Translations under genes and position numbers: made by a program | The notes under the pieces: generated by a model | The model's database searches: none | The model's input: only the letters and a program-made list of their open reading frames with translations | Told to the model about the DNA's origin: nothing | NCBI RefSeq assembly: GCF_003269425.1 | Contig: NZ_CP030104.1 | Location: forward strand, 3,691,001-3,755,000 | DNA from: Flagellimonas maritima | GTDB taxonomy: Bacteria; Bacteroidota; Bacteroidia; Flavobacteriales; Flavobacteriaceae | Direction of reading: 5' to 3' | DNA length: 64,000 nt | Shown here: one piece after another, positions 44,520 to 53,834 of the stretch | How positions within the stretch are numbered: the first letter of the stretch is position 1 | How the letters are laid out: each line of letters starts with the position of its first letter

Positions 44520-45755
44520 ATGGCCCGGATTGAACCCTTTAAGGCCATTCGGCCAGCAAAAGATAAAGTTTCTTTTGTGGCCTCTAGGTCCTATGAAGAA
44601 TATTCCAAAAATGAGCTGAAGGCCGTTCTCAAGTATAATCCGTTTTCCTTTCTGCACATTATTAACCCAGGATTTAAATTTGAGAAGAACATTACAGGTG
44701 AAGAACGATTTAAATTGGTGCACAATCGCTATTTGGAATTCTTGGAGGACAATATCTTTACAAAGGATGAAGAAGGATGTTTTTACCTCTACCAAATAAT
44801 CAAGCGAGATTTTAAGACATTGGGCTTTTTCTGTGCTTGTAGTATTTTGGATTATCAGAAAGACGTTATCAAAAAACATGAGGACACCATACAGCGAAGG
44901 GAACAACTTTTTGCGAACTACTTGGATACGGTAGGTTTTAATGCGGAACCCGTGCTGATGACTTATGCAGATGATGAATCCATCAAGAATATTTTGAAAA
45001 ATGAGGCTGAAAAAGAACCCGAGTATAATTTTACCACTAGGGATAAAGTAAATCACAAACTCTGGAAAATAGCTTCCAAGGATATCATTGAAAAACTTAA
45101 AACGGCTTTTCATGACTTAGACGCACTTTACATTGCCGATGGTCACCACAGAAGTGCATCTTCCAATCTTCTGGCCGAAAAGATGAAGGACAAAAACAAA
45201 TTACATACGGGCGATGAATCCTATAATTTCTTTATGACGTACCTGATTCCCGAATCCGAAATCAGGATTTATGAATTCAATAGGATGGTCAGGGACTTGA
45301 ACGGTCTTACCACAAATGAGTTTTTGATTAAGTTGGATACTTATTTTAGAATTGAAAAAAAGAAAGACGGGTTGTACAGGCCTACCCAGAAACATCATTT
45401 TAGTATGTATCTGGATGGAGAGTTTTACTCACTTTATCTTAGAAAAACAGTTTATAAGTTCACAGATGCATTGAGCGAACTGGACACCCAGATACTCTAC
45501 AAAACTATTTTGGAACCTATTTTGGGGATTCATGATCTACGCAACGATAAACGAATTTCATACGGGTATGGAAAACACAACATCATCAAAATGAAAGACA
45601 GTATCGATAATGGCGAATTTGAAGTCGGTTTTAGTTTGGTTCCCATTAATATAAATGAAATAAAGGCAATTGCCGATGCAGGTCTGGTGATGCCGCCCAA
45701 AAGTACCTACATTGAGCCTAAATTACGAAGCGGTATGGCAATTTACGAGCTTTAA
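44520..45755 (+). CDS. DUF1015 family protein
   Basis: A 411-residue cytoplasmic protein. Family blocks: IEPFKAIRPAKDKVSFVASR at the start, NPFSFLHIINPGF, YLYQIIKRDFKTLGFFCACS, a central ALYIADGHHRSASSNLLAEK (ADGHHR is the strongest motif), and IKAIADAGLVMPPKSTYIEPKLRSG (MPPKST) at the end. The family is common in Bacteroidota and Firmicutes, and its biochemical function is not established; a kinase-like role for serine has been suggested for related genes. Sited 6 bases after hbd and about 20 bases before yggS, so probably co-transcribed. Confidence 0.92.
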   Translation: MARIEPFKAIRPAKDKVSFVASRSYEEYSKNELKAVLKYNPFSFLHIINPGFKFEKNITGEERFKLVHNRYLEFLEDNIFTKDEEGCFYLYQIIKRDFKTLGFFCACSILDYQKDVIKKHEDTIQRREQLFANYLDTVGFNAEPVLMTYADDESIKNILKNEAEKEPEYNFTTRDKVNHKLWKIASKDIIEKLKTAFHDLDALYIADGHHRSASSNLLAEKMKDKNKLHTGDESYNFFMTYLIPESEIRIYEFNRMVRDLNGLTTNEFLIKLDTYFRIEKKKDGLYRPTQKHHFSMYLDGEFYSLYLRKTVYKFTDALSELDTQILYKTILEPILGIHDLRNDKRISYGYGKHNIIKMKDSIDNGEFEVGFSLVPININEIKAIADAGLVMPPKSTYIEPKLRSGMAIYEL

Positions 45756-45774
45756 TATTTTGAAAAACAATTAC

Positions 45775-46434
45775 ATGTCGATTAAAAAAAACCTTCAGTC
45801 CATTAAAGAAACCCTTCCCGGGCATGTTGCCCTTGTTGCCGTTTCCAAAACAAAGCCTAACAAAGAACTGTTGGAAGCCTACCAAGCTGGGCAACGTGTT
45901 TTTGGCGAAAATAAAGTTCAGGAAATGACCCAAAAATGGGAAGAACTTCCAAAGGATATTGAATGGCACATGATCGGGCACGTACAAAGGAACAAGGTGA
46001 AATATATGGCGGAATATGTTTCTTTGGTCCACGGTGTCGATAGTTTTCGTTTGCTCAAAGAAATCAATAAGCAAGCAAAAAAAAGTGACAGGGTCATTTC
46101 TTGTTTGCTACAAGTACATATTGCAGAAGAAGATTCCAAATTTGGTTTGGATGAATCCGAATTAAAAGCCATTATCGATTCAGAAGATTTTAATTTGATG
46201 GAAAACATTAGAATTGTTGGACTTATGGGAATGGCGACCTTTACCGAAAATAAAGAACAGGTGAGAAAGGAATTTAGCCATTTAAAATCAATTTTTGATG
46301 AACTAAAAGAAAAATTGCCCAACATAACCACATTGTCCATGGGTATGAGCGGGGACTATACCATTGCCATTGAAGAAGGCAGTAATATGGTGCGCATAGG
46401 AAGTAGTATCTTTGGGGCACGTAATTATTCTTAA
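45775..46434 (+). CDS. yggS: YggS-family pyridoxal phosphate-binding protein
   Basis: A 219-residue PLP-homeostasis protein (PLPBP/YggS, COG0325). ATG 45775 is chosen; the frame is open from 45712 inside the DUF1015 gene. PLP-binding Lys sits in VALVAVSKTKPNKELLEAY; then RVFGENKVQEMTQKW, WHMIGHVQRNKVKYMAEY, LLQVHIAEEDSKFGLDESEL and LSMGMSGDYTIAIEEGSNMVRIGSSIFG. It protects or delivers PLP; no reaction is known. Follows the DUF1015 gene closely. Confidence 0.95.
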   Translation: MSIKKNLQSIKETLPGHVALVAVSKTKPNKELLEAYQAGQRVFGENKVQEMTQKWEELPKDIEWHMIGHVQRNKVKYMAEYVSLVHGVDSFRLLKEINKQAKKSDRVISCLLQVHIAEEDSKFGLDESELKAIIDSEDFNLMENIRIVGLMGMATFTENKEQVRKEFSHLKSIFDELKEKLPNITTLSMGMSGDYTIAIEEGSNMVRIGSSIFGARNYS

Positions 46435-46454
46435 TCAATTTTTCAGGAATTTTC

Positions 46455-47816
46455 ATGTACGCCATACTCGATATTGAAAGCACGGGAGGAAAATACAACG
46501 AGGAGGGTATTATGGAAATCGCCATCCATAGATTTGACGGACATAAAGTTGTGGATAAATTTATAGGCCTTATAAATCCTGAAAGGGAAATTCAACCCTT
46601 CGTTGTAAAACTCACAGGTATCAACAACAAAATGTTGCGCTCGGCACCTAAATTCCATGAAGTTGCAAAACGCATTATTGAAATAACCGACGGAGCCGTT
46701 CTCGTGGCACATAACGCACAGTTTGATTATAGAATATTGCGAACCGAGTTTAGAAGGTTGGGATACGATTTTCAGAGAAAAACGCTCTGCACCGTCGATC
46801 TTTCAAAAAAATTGCTTCCAGATGCAGAATCGCACAGCTTGGGGAAGCTCGTTCGCTCCTTGGGGATACCGATGAGTGACCGACATAGGGCCAACGGAGA
46901 TGCTATTGCTACATTAAAGCTCTTCAAATTATTGCTGAACAAGGATTCTGAAAAAACCATCATAAAAGAGGTAATCAGAGAAGAAGCACACGGGGAGCTT
47001 TCCCCTACCCAACTCGATATAATTTTTGATCTCCCTTCGGAAACAGGTGTCTATTATATGCACGATAAGGATGGGGAGATTATTTTTTTGGGGAAAACAA
47101 AAAACATTAAAAAAAGAGTAAACCAGCATTTCACAAACGTTGGACAACTTGCTAGAAAGCTTCAAAAAGAAACCAAAAAAGTAACTTTTGAAAAAACTGG
47201 AAGCGAATTGGTAGCAGTTCTAAAGGAATATCAAGAAATACGGAAAAACAACCCTAAGCATAACACCATCACAAACAAAAAGCTTTTCTCCCACGTGCTT
47301 AATTTTTCAAAGAACGGAACAGATCAAATTATTTTGGATGTTGAAAAAGCAAAATTTAAAAAGAACCTAAAAATCGGGTTTAATGGTGTACCATCAACTA
47401 AAAAATTTCTCAAAAAAATTAGTGAAGAATTCAAGATACACCCAAAATCATTGGGATTGGATGTTTTGGAAGAGCCCTTAGTAAATGGTGAATTTAAAGA
47501 GTATGTGGTTGCCGAACATACAAAAGAATACAATGAAAGAATTACCTCTGTTCTTAAAAAATATAGCTTGACCAATAAAAATATGGCACTACTGGATAAG
47601 GGCAGGGAAATTGGGGAGCAAAGTTTTATACTCATCAAAGATGGCAATTTAAAAGGCTATGGTTATGTAGAGCTTAACCATCAAATAAATAATATTCATA
47701 TCTTGGAATCGATAATTACTCCGATGTCCAGTGATGAAAACACAATTTTTATAATTGAATCGTATTTAAGAAAAAATAATAGGCTTAAAGTTTTGGAGTT
47801 AACGCCCACCCTTTGA
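46455..47816 (+). CDS. Exonuclease (DnaQ-like) and GIY-YIG fusion protein
   Basis: A 453-residue protein with two nuclease-like parts. Residues 1-165: DEDDh exonuclease (Asp6/Glu8 in LDIEST, VAHNAQFDYRIL, HRANGDAIAT), as in the epsilon subunit. Residues about 195-275: UvrC/Cho-like GIY-YIG domain (TGVYYMHDKDGEIIFLGKT, KKRVNQHFTN). The C-terminal 170 residues have no motif I recognise. This domain order is known from several phyla, though its task is unclear; DNA repair or nucleic-acid turnover is the inference. Its TGA overlaps the TTG start of the channel gene. Confidence 0.9.
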   Translation: MYAILDIESTGGKYNEEGIMEIAIHRFDGHKVVDKFIGLINPEREIQPFVVKLTGINNKMLRSAPKFHEVAKRIIEITDGAVLVAHNAQFDYRILRTEFRRLGYDFQRKTLCTVDLSKKLLPDAESHSLGKLVRSLGIPMSDRHRANGDAIATLKLFKLLLNKDSEKTIIKEVIREEAHGELSPTQLDIIFDLPSETGVYYMHDKDGEIIFLGKTKNIKKRVNQHFTNVGQLARKLQKETKKVTFEKTGSELVAVLKEYQEIRKNNPKHNTITNKKLFSHVLNFSKNGTDQIILDVEKAKFKKNLKIGFNGVPSTKKFLKKISEEFKIHPKSLGLDVLEEPLVNGEFKEYVVAEHTKEYNERITSVLKKYSLTNKNMALLDKGREIGEQSFILIKDGNLKGYGYVELNHQINNIHILESIITPMSSDENTIFIIESYLRKNNRLKVLELTPTL

Positions 47817-48652
47817 AAGAATATAAAATACATTCTGGCTGGCAGAACACGCTTCATGAGGTTATCTACGAAGCGGATACCCCTATGGGCAAGATTTTTG
47901 ACCTTCTACTTTTTGTCCTTATTATACTGAGCGTGATTCTGGTAATGCTCGAAAGTGTGGATGAAATCGATGAAAATTACCATAGGCCCCTTTTGGTGAT
48001 GGAATGGATAATTACAGGTTTTTTTACTTTGGAGTACATAGCGCGTATCATTAGTATTAAAAAACCATGGAAGTATATTTTCAGTTTCTATGGGGTTATT
48101 GATTTTATATCCACCATTCCGTTATACCTTTCCTATATTTTAGCAGGTTCGCAGGTTTTGATAGCCGTTAGGGCCTTTAGACTCCTTCGGATTTTTAGAA
48201 TACTGAAGCTTGTAAAATTTATGGGCGAGGCCTCCCAGTTAAAATCGGCATTAAAAGCCAGTAGAACCAAAATTGCGGTCTTTATTTATGTAGTGCTTAT
48301 ACTTTCCGTAATTATGGGCACCATTATGTATTTGATAGAAAGTGACGAAGCTGGGTTCACCAGCATTCCCAGAAGTATCTATTGGACAATCGTTACGCTT
48401 ACTACCGTTGGGTACGGTGATATTGCACCTGAGACCAATTTTGGGCAGTTCCTTGCCACGGTCATTATGATTTTGGGGTATGGAATCATTGCGGTACCAA
48501 CGGGAATAGTTACGGTCGAGTTTTCAAAACATGGAAAAGAAAAGGCAGGTACAAATGTAGTACACACCAACACTCAAGCTTGTCCTAGCTGTACGGCTGA
48601 AAAGCATCGTGATGATGCAAAACATTGTTATAATTGTGGAGAGCTGCTATGA
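47813..48652 (+). CDS. Voltage-gated-type potassium channel with C-terminal zinc ribbon
   Basis: A 279-residue six-helix ion channel. S1-S4 cover residues 25-135, with the arginine-rich S4 VRAFRLLRIFRILKLVKFMGE; the pore helix and filter TLTTVGYGDIAP lie at about 195-205, followed by S6 FLATVIMILGYGIIAVPTGI. The selectivity filter is that of K+ channels. The C-terminus holds CPSCTAEKHRDDAKHCYNC, a four-cysteine zinc ribbon (double CxxC). TTG 47813 overlaps the previous stop (TTGA), and its stop overlaps the miaA ATG (ATGA). Confidence 0.88.
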   Translation: MKEYKIHSGWQNTLHEVIYEADTPMGKIFDLLLFVLIILSVILVMLESVDEIDENYHRPLLVMEWIITGFFTLEYIARIISIKKPWKYIFSFYGVIDFISTIPLYLSYILAGSQVLIAVRAFRLLRIFRILKLVKFMGEASQLKSALKASRTKIAVFIYVVLILSVIMGTIMYLIESDEAGFTSIPRSIYWTIVTLTTVGYGDIAPETNFGQFLATVIMILGYGIIAVPTGIVTVEFSKHGKEKAGTNVVHTNTQACPSCTAEKHRDDAKHCYNCGELL

Positions 48653-49572
48653 ATGCCAAAACATTGATAGCGGTGGTTGGTCCTACCGCAATCGGCAAAA
48701 CGAAATTGGCCATTGCCATTGCGTCGCATTTTGATACTGAAATTATTTCGGCGGATTCCCGTCAGTTTTTTAAAGAAATGAACATCGGTACCGCTGTACC
48801 TTCCGCCAAAGAACTACAATCCGTTCCCCATCATTTTATTCAACAAAAAAGTATTATTGAATCCTATTCCGTTGGGGATTTTGAAAGAAATGCCGTTGAA
48901 TTGCTTTGCAGACTTTTTAAAGAAAAAGATATTGTCGTGATGGCAGGAGGCAGTGGTCTTTATGTTGATGCCGTAATAAATGGTCTGGATGAGTTTCCAG
49001 AAGTAAATCCTAAACTAAGAGAATTACTAACCCATAAACTGAAAACGGAAGGAATGCCAAGTTTACAAAAGGAGTTGCTTAAACGTGACCCCGAGTATTA
49101 CAAACAAGTAGATATTGATAATCCACATCGCGTAATACGCGCACTGGAAGTCTGTATGACCGCTAATAAGCCTTATTCTTCATTTTTGAATCAAAAAAAG
49201 GAACAGAGGAATTTCAATTCAGTTTATGTTGGAATCAATGCGGATAGAACAACAATTTACGAACGAATCAACCGTCGTGTAGATTTAATGATGGAAGCAG
49301 GGCTTTTAAAAGAAGTTGAAAGTTTATATGGACACAAAAACCGTAATGCATTACAAACTGTTGGCTATAAAGAACTTTTTGAGTATCTGGATGGTAAAAC
49401 AACATTGGATTTTGCCGTATCGGAAATTAAAAAAAATACCAGACGCTTTGCAAAAAGACAATTGACTTGGTTGAAAAAAAATAAAAATATCCTTTGGGTG
49501 AATCATGATGAAAAACCAAAAAGCATCATCTCAAAAATAAACGAACAACTTAATACATTGCCAAATGCTTAA
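48649..49572 (+). CDS. miaA: tRNA dimethylallyltransferase
   Basis: A 307-residue enzyme that adds dimethylallyl to adenine-37 of tRNAs reading UNN codons. Motifs: VGPTAIGKTKLAIA (P-loop, residues 11-18), IISADSRQFFKEMNIGTA, PHHFI, GGSGLYVDAVINGL, YKQVDIDNPHRVIRALEV and TVGYKELFEYLDG, RRFAKRQLTWLK. ATG 48649 lies within ATGA shared with the channel stop; the TTG at 48634 is not needed. Its 3' end overlaps gntK by 8 bases, so the four genes from 46455 to 50080 are translationally linked. Confidence 0.97.
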   Translation: MNAKTLIAVVGPTAIGKTKLAIAIASHFDTEIISADSRQFFKEMNIGTAVPSAKELQSVPHHFIQQKSIIESYSVGDFERNAVELLCRLFKEKDIVVMAGGSGLYVDAVINGLDEFPEVNPKLRELLTHKLKTEGMPSLQKELLKRDPEYYKQVDIDNPHRVIRALEVCMTANKPYSSFLNQKKEQRNFNSVYVGINADRTTIYERINRRVDLMMEAGLLKEVESLYGHKNRNALQTVGYKELFEYLDGKTTLDFAVSEIKKNTRRFAKRQLTWLKKNKNILWVNHDEKPKSIISKINEQLNTLPNA

Positions 49573-50080
49573 TACGTCCAAAGTATTTGTTGTAATGGGA
49601 ATAAGCGGCACAGGAAAATCTACTGTTGGAAAAATGCTCGCCAAAAAACTCAAAATCAATTTTTATGACGGTGATGATTTTCATCCAAAGGAAAACATCC
49701 AAAAAATGAGTACAGGTAAAGCCCTGAATGATGAAGATCGCCATGGATGGCTAGTTGAATTGAATACTTTGGCAAAAAAACAAAAATTTATGGGTGCGGT
49801 CATAGCCTGTTCCGCATTAAAGCAAAAATATAGGGACACGTTGGCTCAAGATATGGGAACTGATTTGATTTTTGTCCATCTTGAAGGATCTTTTGAGTTG
49901 GTAAAATCGAGATTGGAAAATAGAAAGGGACATTTTATGCCCGTAAAACTTTTACAGTCCCAATTTGATTCTCTTGAACCTCCCAAAGATGCAATTACAG
50001 TTTCCGTTGCCGAGAATCCTGATAAGATACTTAAAGCTATTTTAAAAAAACTGTCTATAAGTGATAAACAATCTGGATAA
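49565..50080 (+). CDS. gntK: Gluconokinase (thermoresistant type)
   Basis: A 171-residue kinase that phosphorylates gluconate to 6-phosphogluconate. P-loop GISGTGKST (12-20), substrate motif DGDDFHPKENIQKMSTGKAL, DEDRHGWLVEL, ACSALKQKYRDTL and VHLEGSFELVKSRLENRKGHFM. Start ATG 49565 overlaps the miaA end by 8 bases. The gluconate transporter gntP lies 2.3 kb downstream with an M13 peptidase gene between them. Length is normal for the family. Confidence 0.95.
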   Translation: MLNTSKVFVVMGISGTGKSTVGKMLAKKLKINFYDGDDFHPKENIQKMSTGKALNDEDRHGWLVELNTLAKKQKFMGAVIACSALKQKYRDTLAQDMGTDLIFVHLEGSFELVKSRLENRKGHFMPVKLLQSQFDSLEPPKDAITVSVAENPDKILKAILKKLSISDKQSG

Positions 50081-50144
50081 ATCTTCCATCGAACCAATTC
50101 TTAAAACGTATATTTTTTTTCTAACAGTATGCGTAACAAATTAT

Positions 50145-50152
50145 TACATTTG
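50145..50152 (+). promoter_or_regulatory. Candidate -7 box for the M13 peptidase gene
   Basis: TACATTTG matches TAnnTTTG, 42 bases before the ATG. No clear TTG at the -33 distance. It would separate the peptidase gene from the upstream gntK chain. Confidence 0.45.
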
Positions 50153-50194
50153 ACGACTAACTTCCGACTAATTGAAACTTAAAAACTATCTAAA

Positions 50195-52243
50195 ATGAAA
50201 AAAGTATTTTTTGTGGCTTTGTCCATTATTGCCTTTTCCAGTTGTAAGGAAAAAAAGGAACCAACCGCCGAGGTTGAAAAAATACCAGGTATCGTGTTGG
50301 AAAATATGGATACCATAGTCAATCCAAAGGATGACTTTTACAATTACGTAAATGGTAATTGGATGAAAAACACAGAAATTCCTGAAGATCGTACTAGATG
50401 GGGCGGTTTTTCCGTGCTAAGAAAATCGACCGACGCAGATGTACTGGAAATTATAGCAGATGCTAAAAAAAATGGAAAGTATGATGCTGACACCGATCAG
50501 GCAAAAGCACTTGCCATCTATGATACAAAATTGGATACCGTAGCAAGGGACAAAGCAGGTATTTCGCCATTGCAACCTGCTCTTGATGCTATTGAAGGTA
50601 TTGAGAACCTATCCGATCTTCGAACAGTTTTGGCCACTAACCTTTCGGTGTCATCTCCATTTTTAAGTATAGGTGTACAAGCTGATTTGAACAATAGTGC
50701 AATGAATGCCGTTTATATGGGACCCTCGGGACTTGGACTTCCTGATCGTGATTATTATCTGGATGAAGATGAAAAATCTATAGAAATCCGTGAGGAATAC
50801 AAAAAACACATTACGCGCATGCTTCAAATGTTGGGCGATAGTGAGGAAGATGCATCGGTTGCGGCCGAGAAAATATTGGAATTGGAAACAAAGCTTGCAG
50901 AACCGAGATTGAATAAAGTTGAGCGTAGGGATGCTCGAAACCTGAACAATCCAAAAACTATCGCTGAAGCCGATGCAATGTTGAGCAGTATAGACTTGAA
51001 CAAAATGTTGGAAGAATTGGGGGCTACTAAAAAATTCGATACCCTGATTGTTACCCAGCTTGAATATGGCAAATATTTAGATGAATTTTTGAAAAATACA
51101 TCGATAGAGGATATTAAAACACTTATTCGTTGGGATACCTTCAACAACGCTGCAGGAAGATTAACAACCGATATTGAAACAGCAAACTGGGAGTTCTACA
51201 GCAAATTTCTAAGAGGTGCAGAAAAACAGCGCCCAGCAGATGAACGTGCCTTAGCGGCTGTAAACAGAAATGTTGGTGAAGCATTGGGTCAATTGTATGT
51301 AGATGCTAAGTTTCCGCCAGAAGCCAAAGCCAAAGCGGAGAAAATGATAGCCAATATTATTGATGCATATAAAGAACGTATCAAAAAACTGGATTGGATG
51401 GGCGATACCACCAAAATCAAAGCAATAGAAAAGCTTGATAAGTTCACTGTAAAAATTGCGTATCCAAATGATTGGGAAGATTACTCCGATATGGCAGTTT
51501 CTGCGGATAATAGCTATTTTGACAACATGGTGGCAGTAGACAAATGGCAGCGAGATGATAATTTTGCGGATATTGGAGAACCGGTCGATAAATCTAAATG
51601 GGGAATGTCTCCGCAAACAGTGAATGCATATTTTAATCCCTTGAACAACGAAATAGTATTTCCTGCAGCAATTTTACAGCCACCATTCTACAATTACACT
51701 GCAGACGAAGCTGTTAACTACGGTGGTATCGGTGCCGTAATAGGTCATGAAATTTCACATGCCTTTGACGATAGTGGCTCACGTTTTGATTCGGACGGTA
51801 ATTTAAAAAATTGGTGGACCGATGAAGATTTAGAAGCTTTTACGGAAAGGGGCAATGCACTTGCAGCACAATATGACAGTGTACAGGTTTTACCGGAAGT
51901 GTATGTTAATGGAAAATTCACCTTAGGTGAAAATATTGGTGATCTAGGCGGTGTTCTGGGAGCTTATGACGGTTTGCAAAAACACTTGGCAGAAAACGGA
52001 AGGCCGGAAAATATAGATGGTTTTACCCCGGAAGAACGTTTCTTTATGTCTTGGGCTACTGTTTGGAGAACTAAAATAAGGGATGAAGCACTACAGACAC
52101 AGATTAAGACTGACCCACATTCTCCAGGTCACGTAAGAGCTATTCAGCCTCTATTGAATATTCAAGAATTCTATGATACTTTCGATATAAAAGAGGGTGA
52201 CAAAATGTATTTACCACCAGAAGAACGGGTACAGATTTGGTAA
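50195..52243 (+). CDS. M13-family metallopeptidase lipoprotein
   Basis: A 682-residue neprilysin-type (M13, PepO-like) zinc endopeptidase. N-terminal lipoprotein signal (LSIIAFSSCKEKKEP). Near the start of the peptidase: PKDDFYNYVNGNWMKNTEIPEDR. Catalytic zinc block GAVIGHEISHAFDDSGSRFD (HExxH), third ligand GENIGDLGGVLGAYDGL, and conserved NAYFNPLNNEIVFPAAILQP and SPGHVRAIQPLLN. It degrades peptides outside the cytoplasm. The terminator after it shows that it ends its own unit. Confidence 0.96.
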   Translation: MKKVFFVALSIIAFSSCKEKKEPTAEVEKIPGIVLENMDTIVNPKDDFYNYVNGNWMKNTEIPEDRTRWGGFSVLRKSTDADVLEIIADAKKNGKYDADTDQAKALAIYDTKLDTVARDKAGISPLQPALDAIEGIENLSDLRTVLATNLSVSSPFLSIGVQADLNNSAMNAVYMGPSGLGLPDRDYYLDEDEKSIEIREEYKKHITRMLQMLGDSEEDASVAAEKILELETKLAEPRLNKVERRDARNLNNPKTIAEADAMLSSIDLNKMLEELGATKKFDTLIVTQLEYGKYLDEFLKNTSIEDIKTLIRWDTFNNAAGRLTTDIETANWEFYSKFLRGAEKQRPADERALAAVNRNVGEALGQLYVDAKFPPEAKAKAEKMIANIIDAYKERIKKLDWMGDTTKIKAIEKLDKFTVKIAYPNDWEDYSDMAVSADNSYFDNMVAVDKWQRDDNFADIGEPVDKSKWGMSPQTVNAYFNPLNNEIVFPAAILQPPFYNYTADEAVNYGGIGAVIGHEISHAFDDSGSRFDSDGNLKNWWTDEDLEAFTERGNALAAQYDSVQVLPEVYVNGKFTLGENIGDLGGVLGAYDGLQKHLAENGRPENIDGFTPEERFFMSWATVWRTKIRDEALQTQIKTDPHSPGHVRAIQPLLNIQEFYDTFDIKEGDKMYLPPEERVQIW

Positions 52244-52261
52244 TCATTTTTATAAAATTTT

Positions 52262-52294
52262 AAAAGAGCACTTCGTTTGAGTGCTCTTTTTTTT
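52262..52294 (+). terminator. Intrinsic terminator after the M13 peptidase gene
   Basis: AAAAGAGCACT (52262-52272) pairs with AGTGCTCTTTT (52280-52290), an 11-bp stem with a 7-nt loop and a T run. It lies about 20 bases after the stop. Confidence 0.9.
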
Positions 52295-52394
52295 GGCCAA
52301 TAATTCAAAAAAGGCGAGCAACCACTGAAAAATGTATCTATAAATTATTTTATATTTGATTTTGTTCGAAAAATAAACGATTCCAACCTTCTTA

Positions 52395-53732
52395 ATGATA
52401 GCAACGAACTTACTTTTAGCCGTTATTGCAGGAATCGCCATACTCCTTTTTCTCATTTTAAGACTGAAAGTAAACGCTTTCATAGCTTTACTCATTGGGA
52501 GTATAACAGTCGGTCTGATTGCCGGTCTTGATGCAAAGGAAATTATTAAGACCATTCAGGACGGTATGGGCAACACCTTGGGTTTTGTGGCAACCGTTGT
52601 AGGTCTTGGTGCTATGTTTGGGGGAATTTTAGAAGCTTCAGGCGGAGCAAAAACGATCGCAGATTTTATGATTTCCAAATTTGGATTGAAAAAAGCACCT
52701 TCCGCTATGGTTATTTCAGGGTTTTTAATTGCCATACCCGTTTTTTTTGATGTTGCTTTTATTATTTTGGTTCCAATGATTTATGCGTTGCAGCGTAAAA
52801 CTGGAAAATCGTTACTGCTTTACGCCATACCTCTTTTGGCCGGTCTGGCCATAACCCATGCCTTTATACCACCCACACCGGGTCCAATTGCCGTTGCGGA
52901 TATTATAGGTGCAGATTTGGGATGGGTAATTCTAGTAGGATTTTTGGCAGGAATACCAACCGCTCTAATTGCAGGCTTGTTGTTTGGACGTTTTATATCA
53001 AAGAAAATATTTGTGAAAGCTCCAAAAAAAATGGAAAACAAAGAACTGCTTACGCTTCCACCTATTGGGTTGACCCTTCTCATCATTGCTTTTCCCATCG
53101 TTTTGATTTTATTGAATACCGTTGTTGCAACTGGCGCAATGGGCATAACGAACAAGACAATCCTTGAAACCATTGCCTTGATTGGGCATCCGTTTACGGC
53201 TTTGATTATCGCAAATCTTTTGGCTTGGTACTTTTTTGGAATAAGAAGAGGGTTTACGAAACAACAACTTTTTGATATCTCTGCCAAATCATTGGCACCT
53301 GCAGGTACCGTTATTTTGCTCACCGGTGCCGGAGGTGTTTTTAAGCAAGTATTGACCAATACGGGAGCGGGCGAATTATTGGCAAAGGCATTGGGAGACG
53401 CAGGTTTCCCCGTCTTAGCGTTTGCGTTTGTTAGCGCAGCTATAGTGAGAATAATACAAGGGTCTTCCACGGTGGCAATGATTACCGCAGCGGGCTTGGT
53501 TTCACCGTTATTGGTAAATTCCAATTTGAGTCCCGTGGAGCTTGCCTGTATGGTCATTGCCATAGCATCGGGATCCAGTATTTTTTCCCATGTAAATGAT
53601 AGTGGCTTTTGGTTGGTAGGTCAATATTTGGGTATTACCGAAAAGCAAACTTTTCGATCTTGGACCATAATGACAACAATTTTGGCTTTTGTAGGGATAA
53701 TCACGGTATCGGTACTATACATTTTGGTGTAA
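52395..53732 (+). CDS. gntP: Gluconate:H+ symporter, GntP family
   Basis: A 445-residue membrane transporter with about 12 hydrophobic helices (start MIATNLLLAVIAGIAILLFL). Family blocks: GLGAMFGGILEASGGAKTIA, IPVFFDVAFIILVPMIYAL, THAFIPPTPGPIAVAD, ILLTGAGGVFKQVL, RIIQGSSTVAMITAAGL and SIFSHVNDSGFWLVGQYLG. These are the hallmark sequences of GntP/GntT. It would import gluconate for the kinase GntK at 49565; the two are not adjacent. A 74-base inverted repeat lies directly after the stop. Confidence 0.95.
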   Translation: MIATNLLLAVIAGIAILLFLILRLKVNAFIALLIGSITVGLIAGLDAKEIIKTIQDGMGNTLGFVATVVGLGAMFGGILEASGGAKTIADFMISKFGLKKAPSAMVISGFLIAIPVFFDVAFIILVPMIYALQRKTGKSLLLYAIPLLAGLAITHAFIPPTPGPIAVADIIGADLGWVILVGFLAGIPTALIAGLLFGRFISKKIFVKAPKKMENKELLTLPPIGLTLLIIAFPIVLILLNTVVATGAMGITNKTILETIALIGHPFTALIIANLLAWYFFGIRRGFTKQQLFDISAKSLAPAGTVILLTGAGGVFKQVLTNTGAGELLAKALGDAGFPVLAFAFVSAAIVRIIQGSSTVAMITAAGLVSPLLVNSNLSPVELACMVIAIASGSSIFSHVNDSGFWLVGQYLGITEKQTFRSWTIMTTILAFVGIITVSVLYILV

Positions 53733-53805
53733 AAGAGAAGCTGTTTAAAAAATAGCTATAAGTCATACTGATATTGAATGACCAAAGATTTTTAAACAGC
53801 CTCTT
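53733..53805. repeat. Imperfect inverted repeat between gntP and the response regulator gene
   Basis: Left arm AAGAGAAGCTGTTTAAAAAAT (written in parts: AAGAGAAGCTG, TTTAAAAAAT; 53733-53753) and right arm ATTTTTAAACAGCCTCTT (53788-53805) are inverted copies with small mismatches and a 34-base spacer. It sits between the convergent ends of gntP and the regulator gene, so it may serve as a terminator; arms that start with GCTGTTTAAA may also mark a small palindromic element. Confidence 0.55.
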
Positions 53806-53834
53806 GATTCAAATTAATACTGTTATTGGAAATC

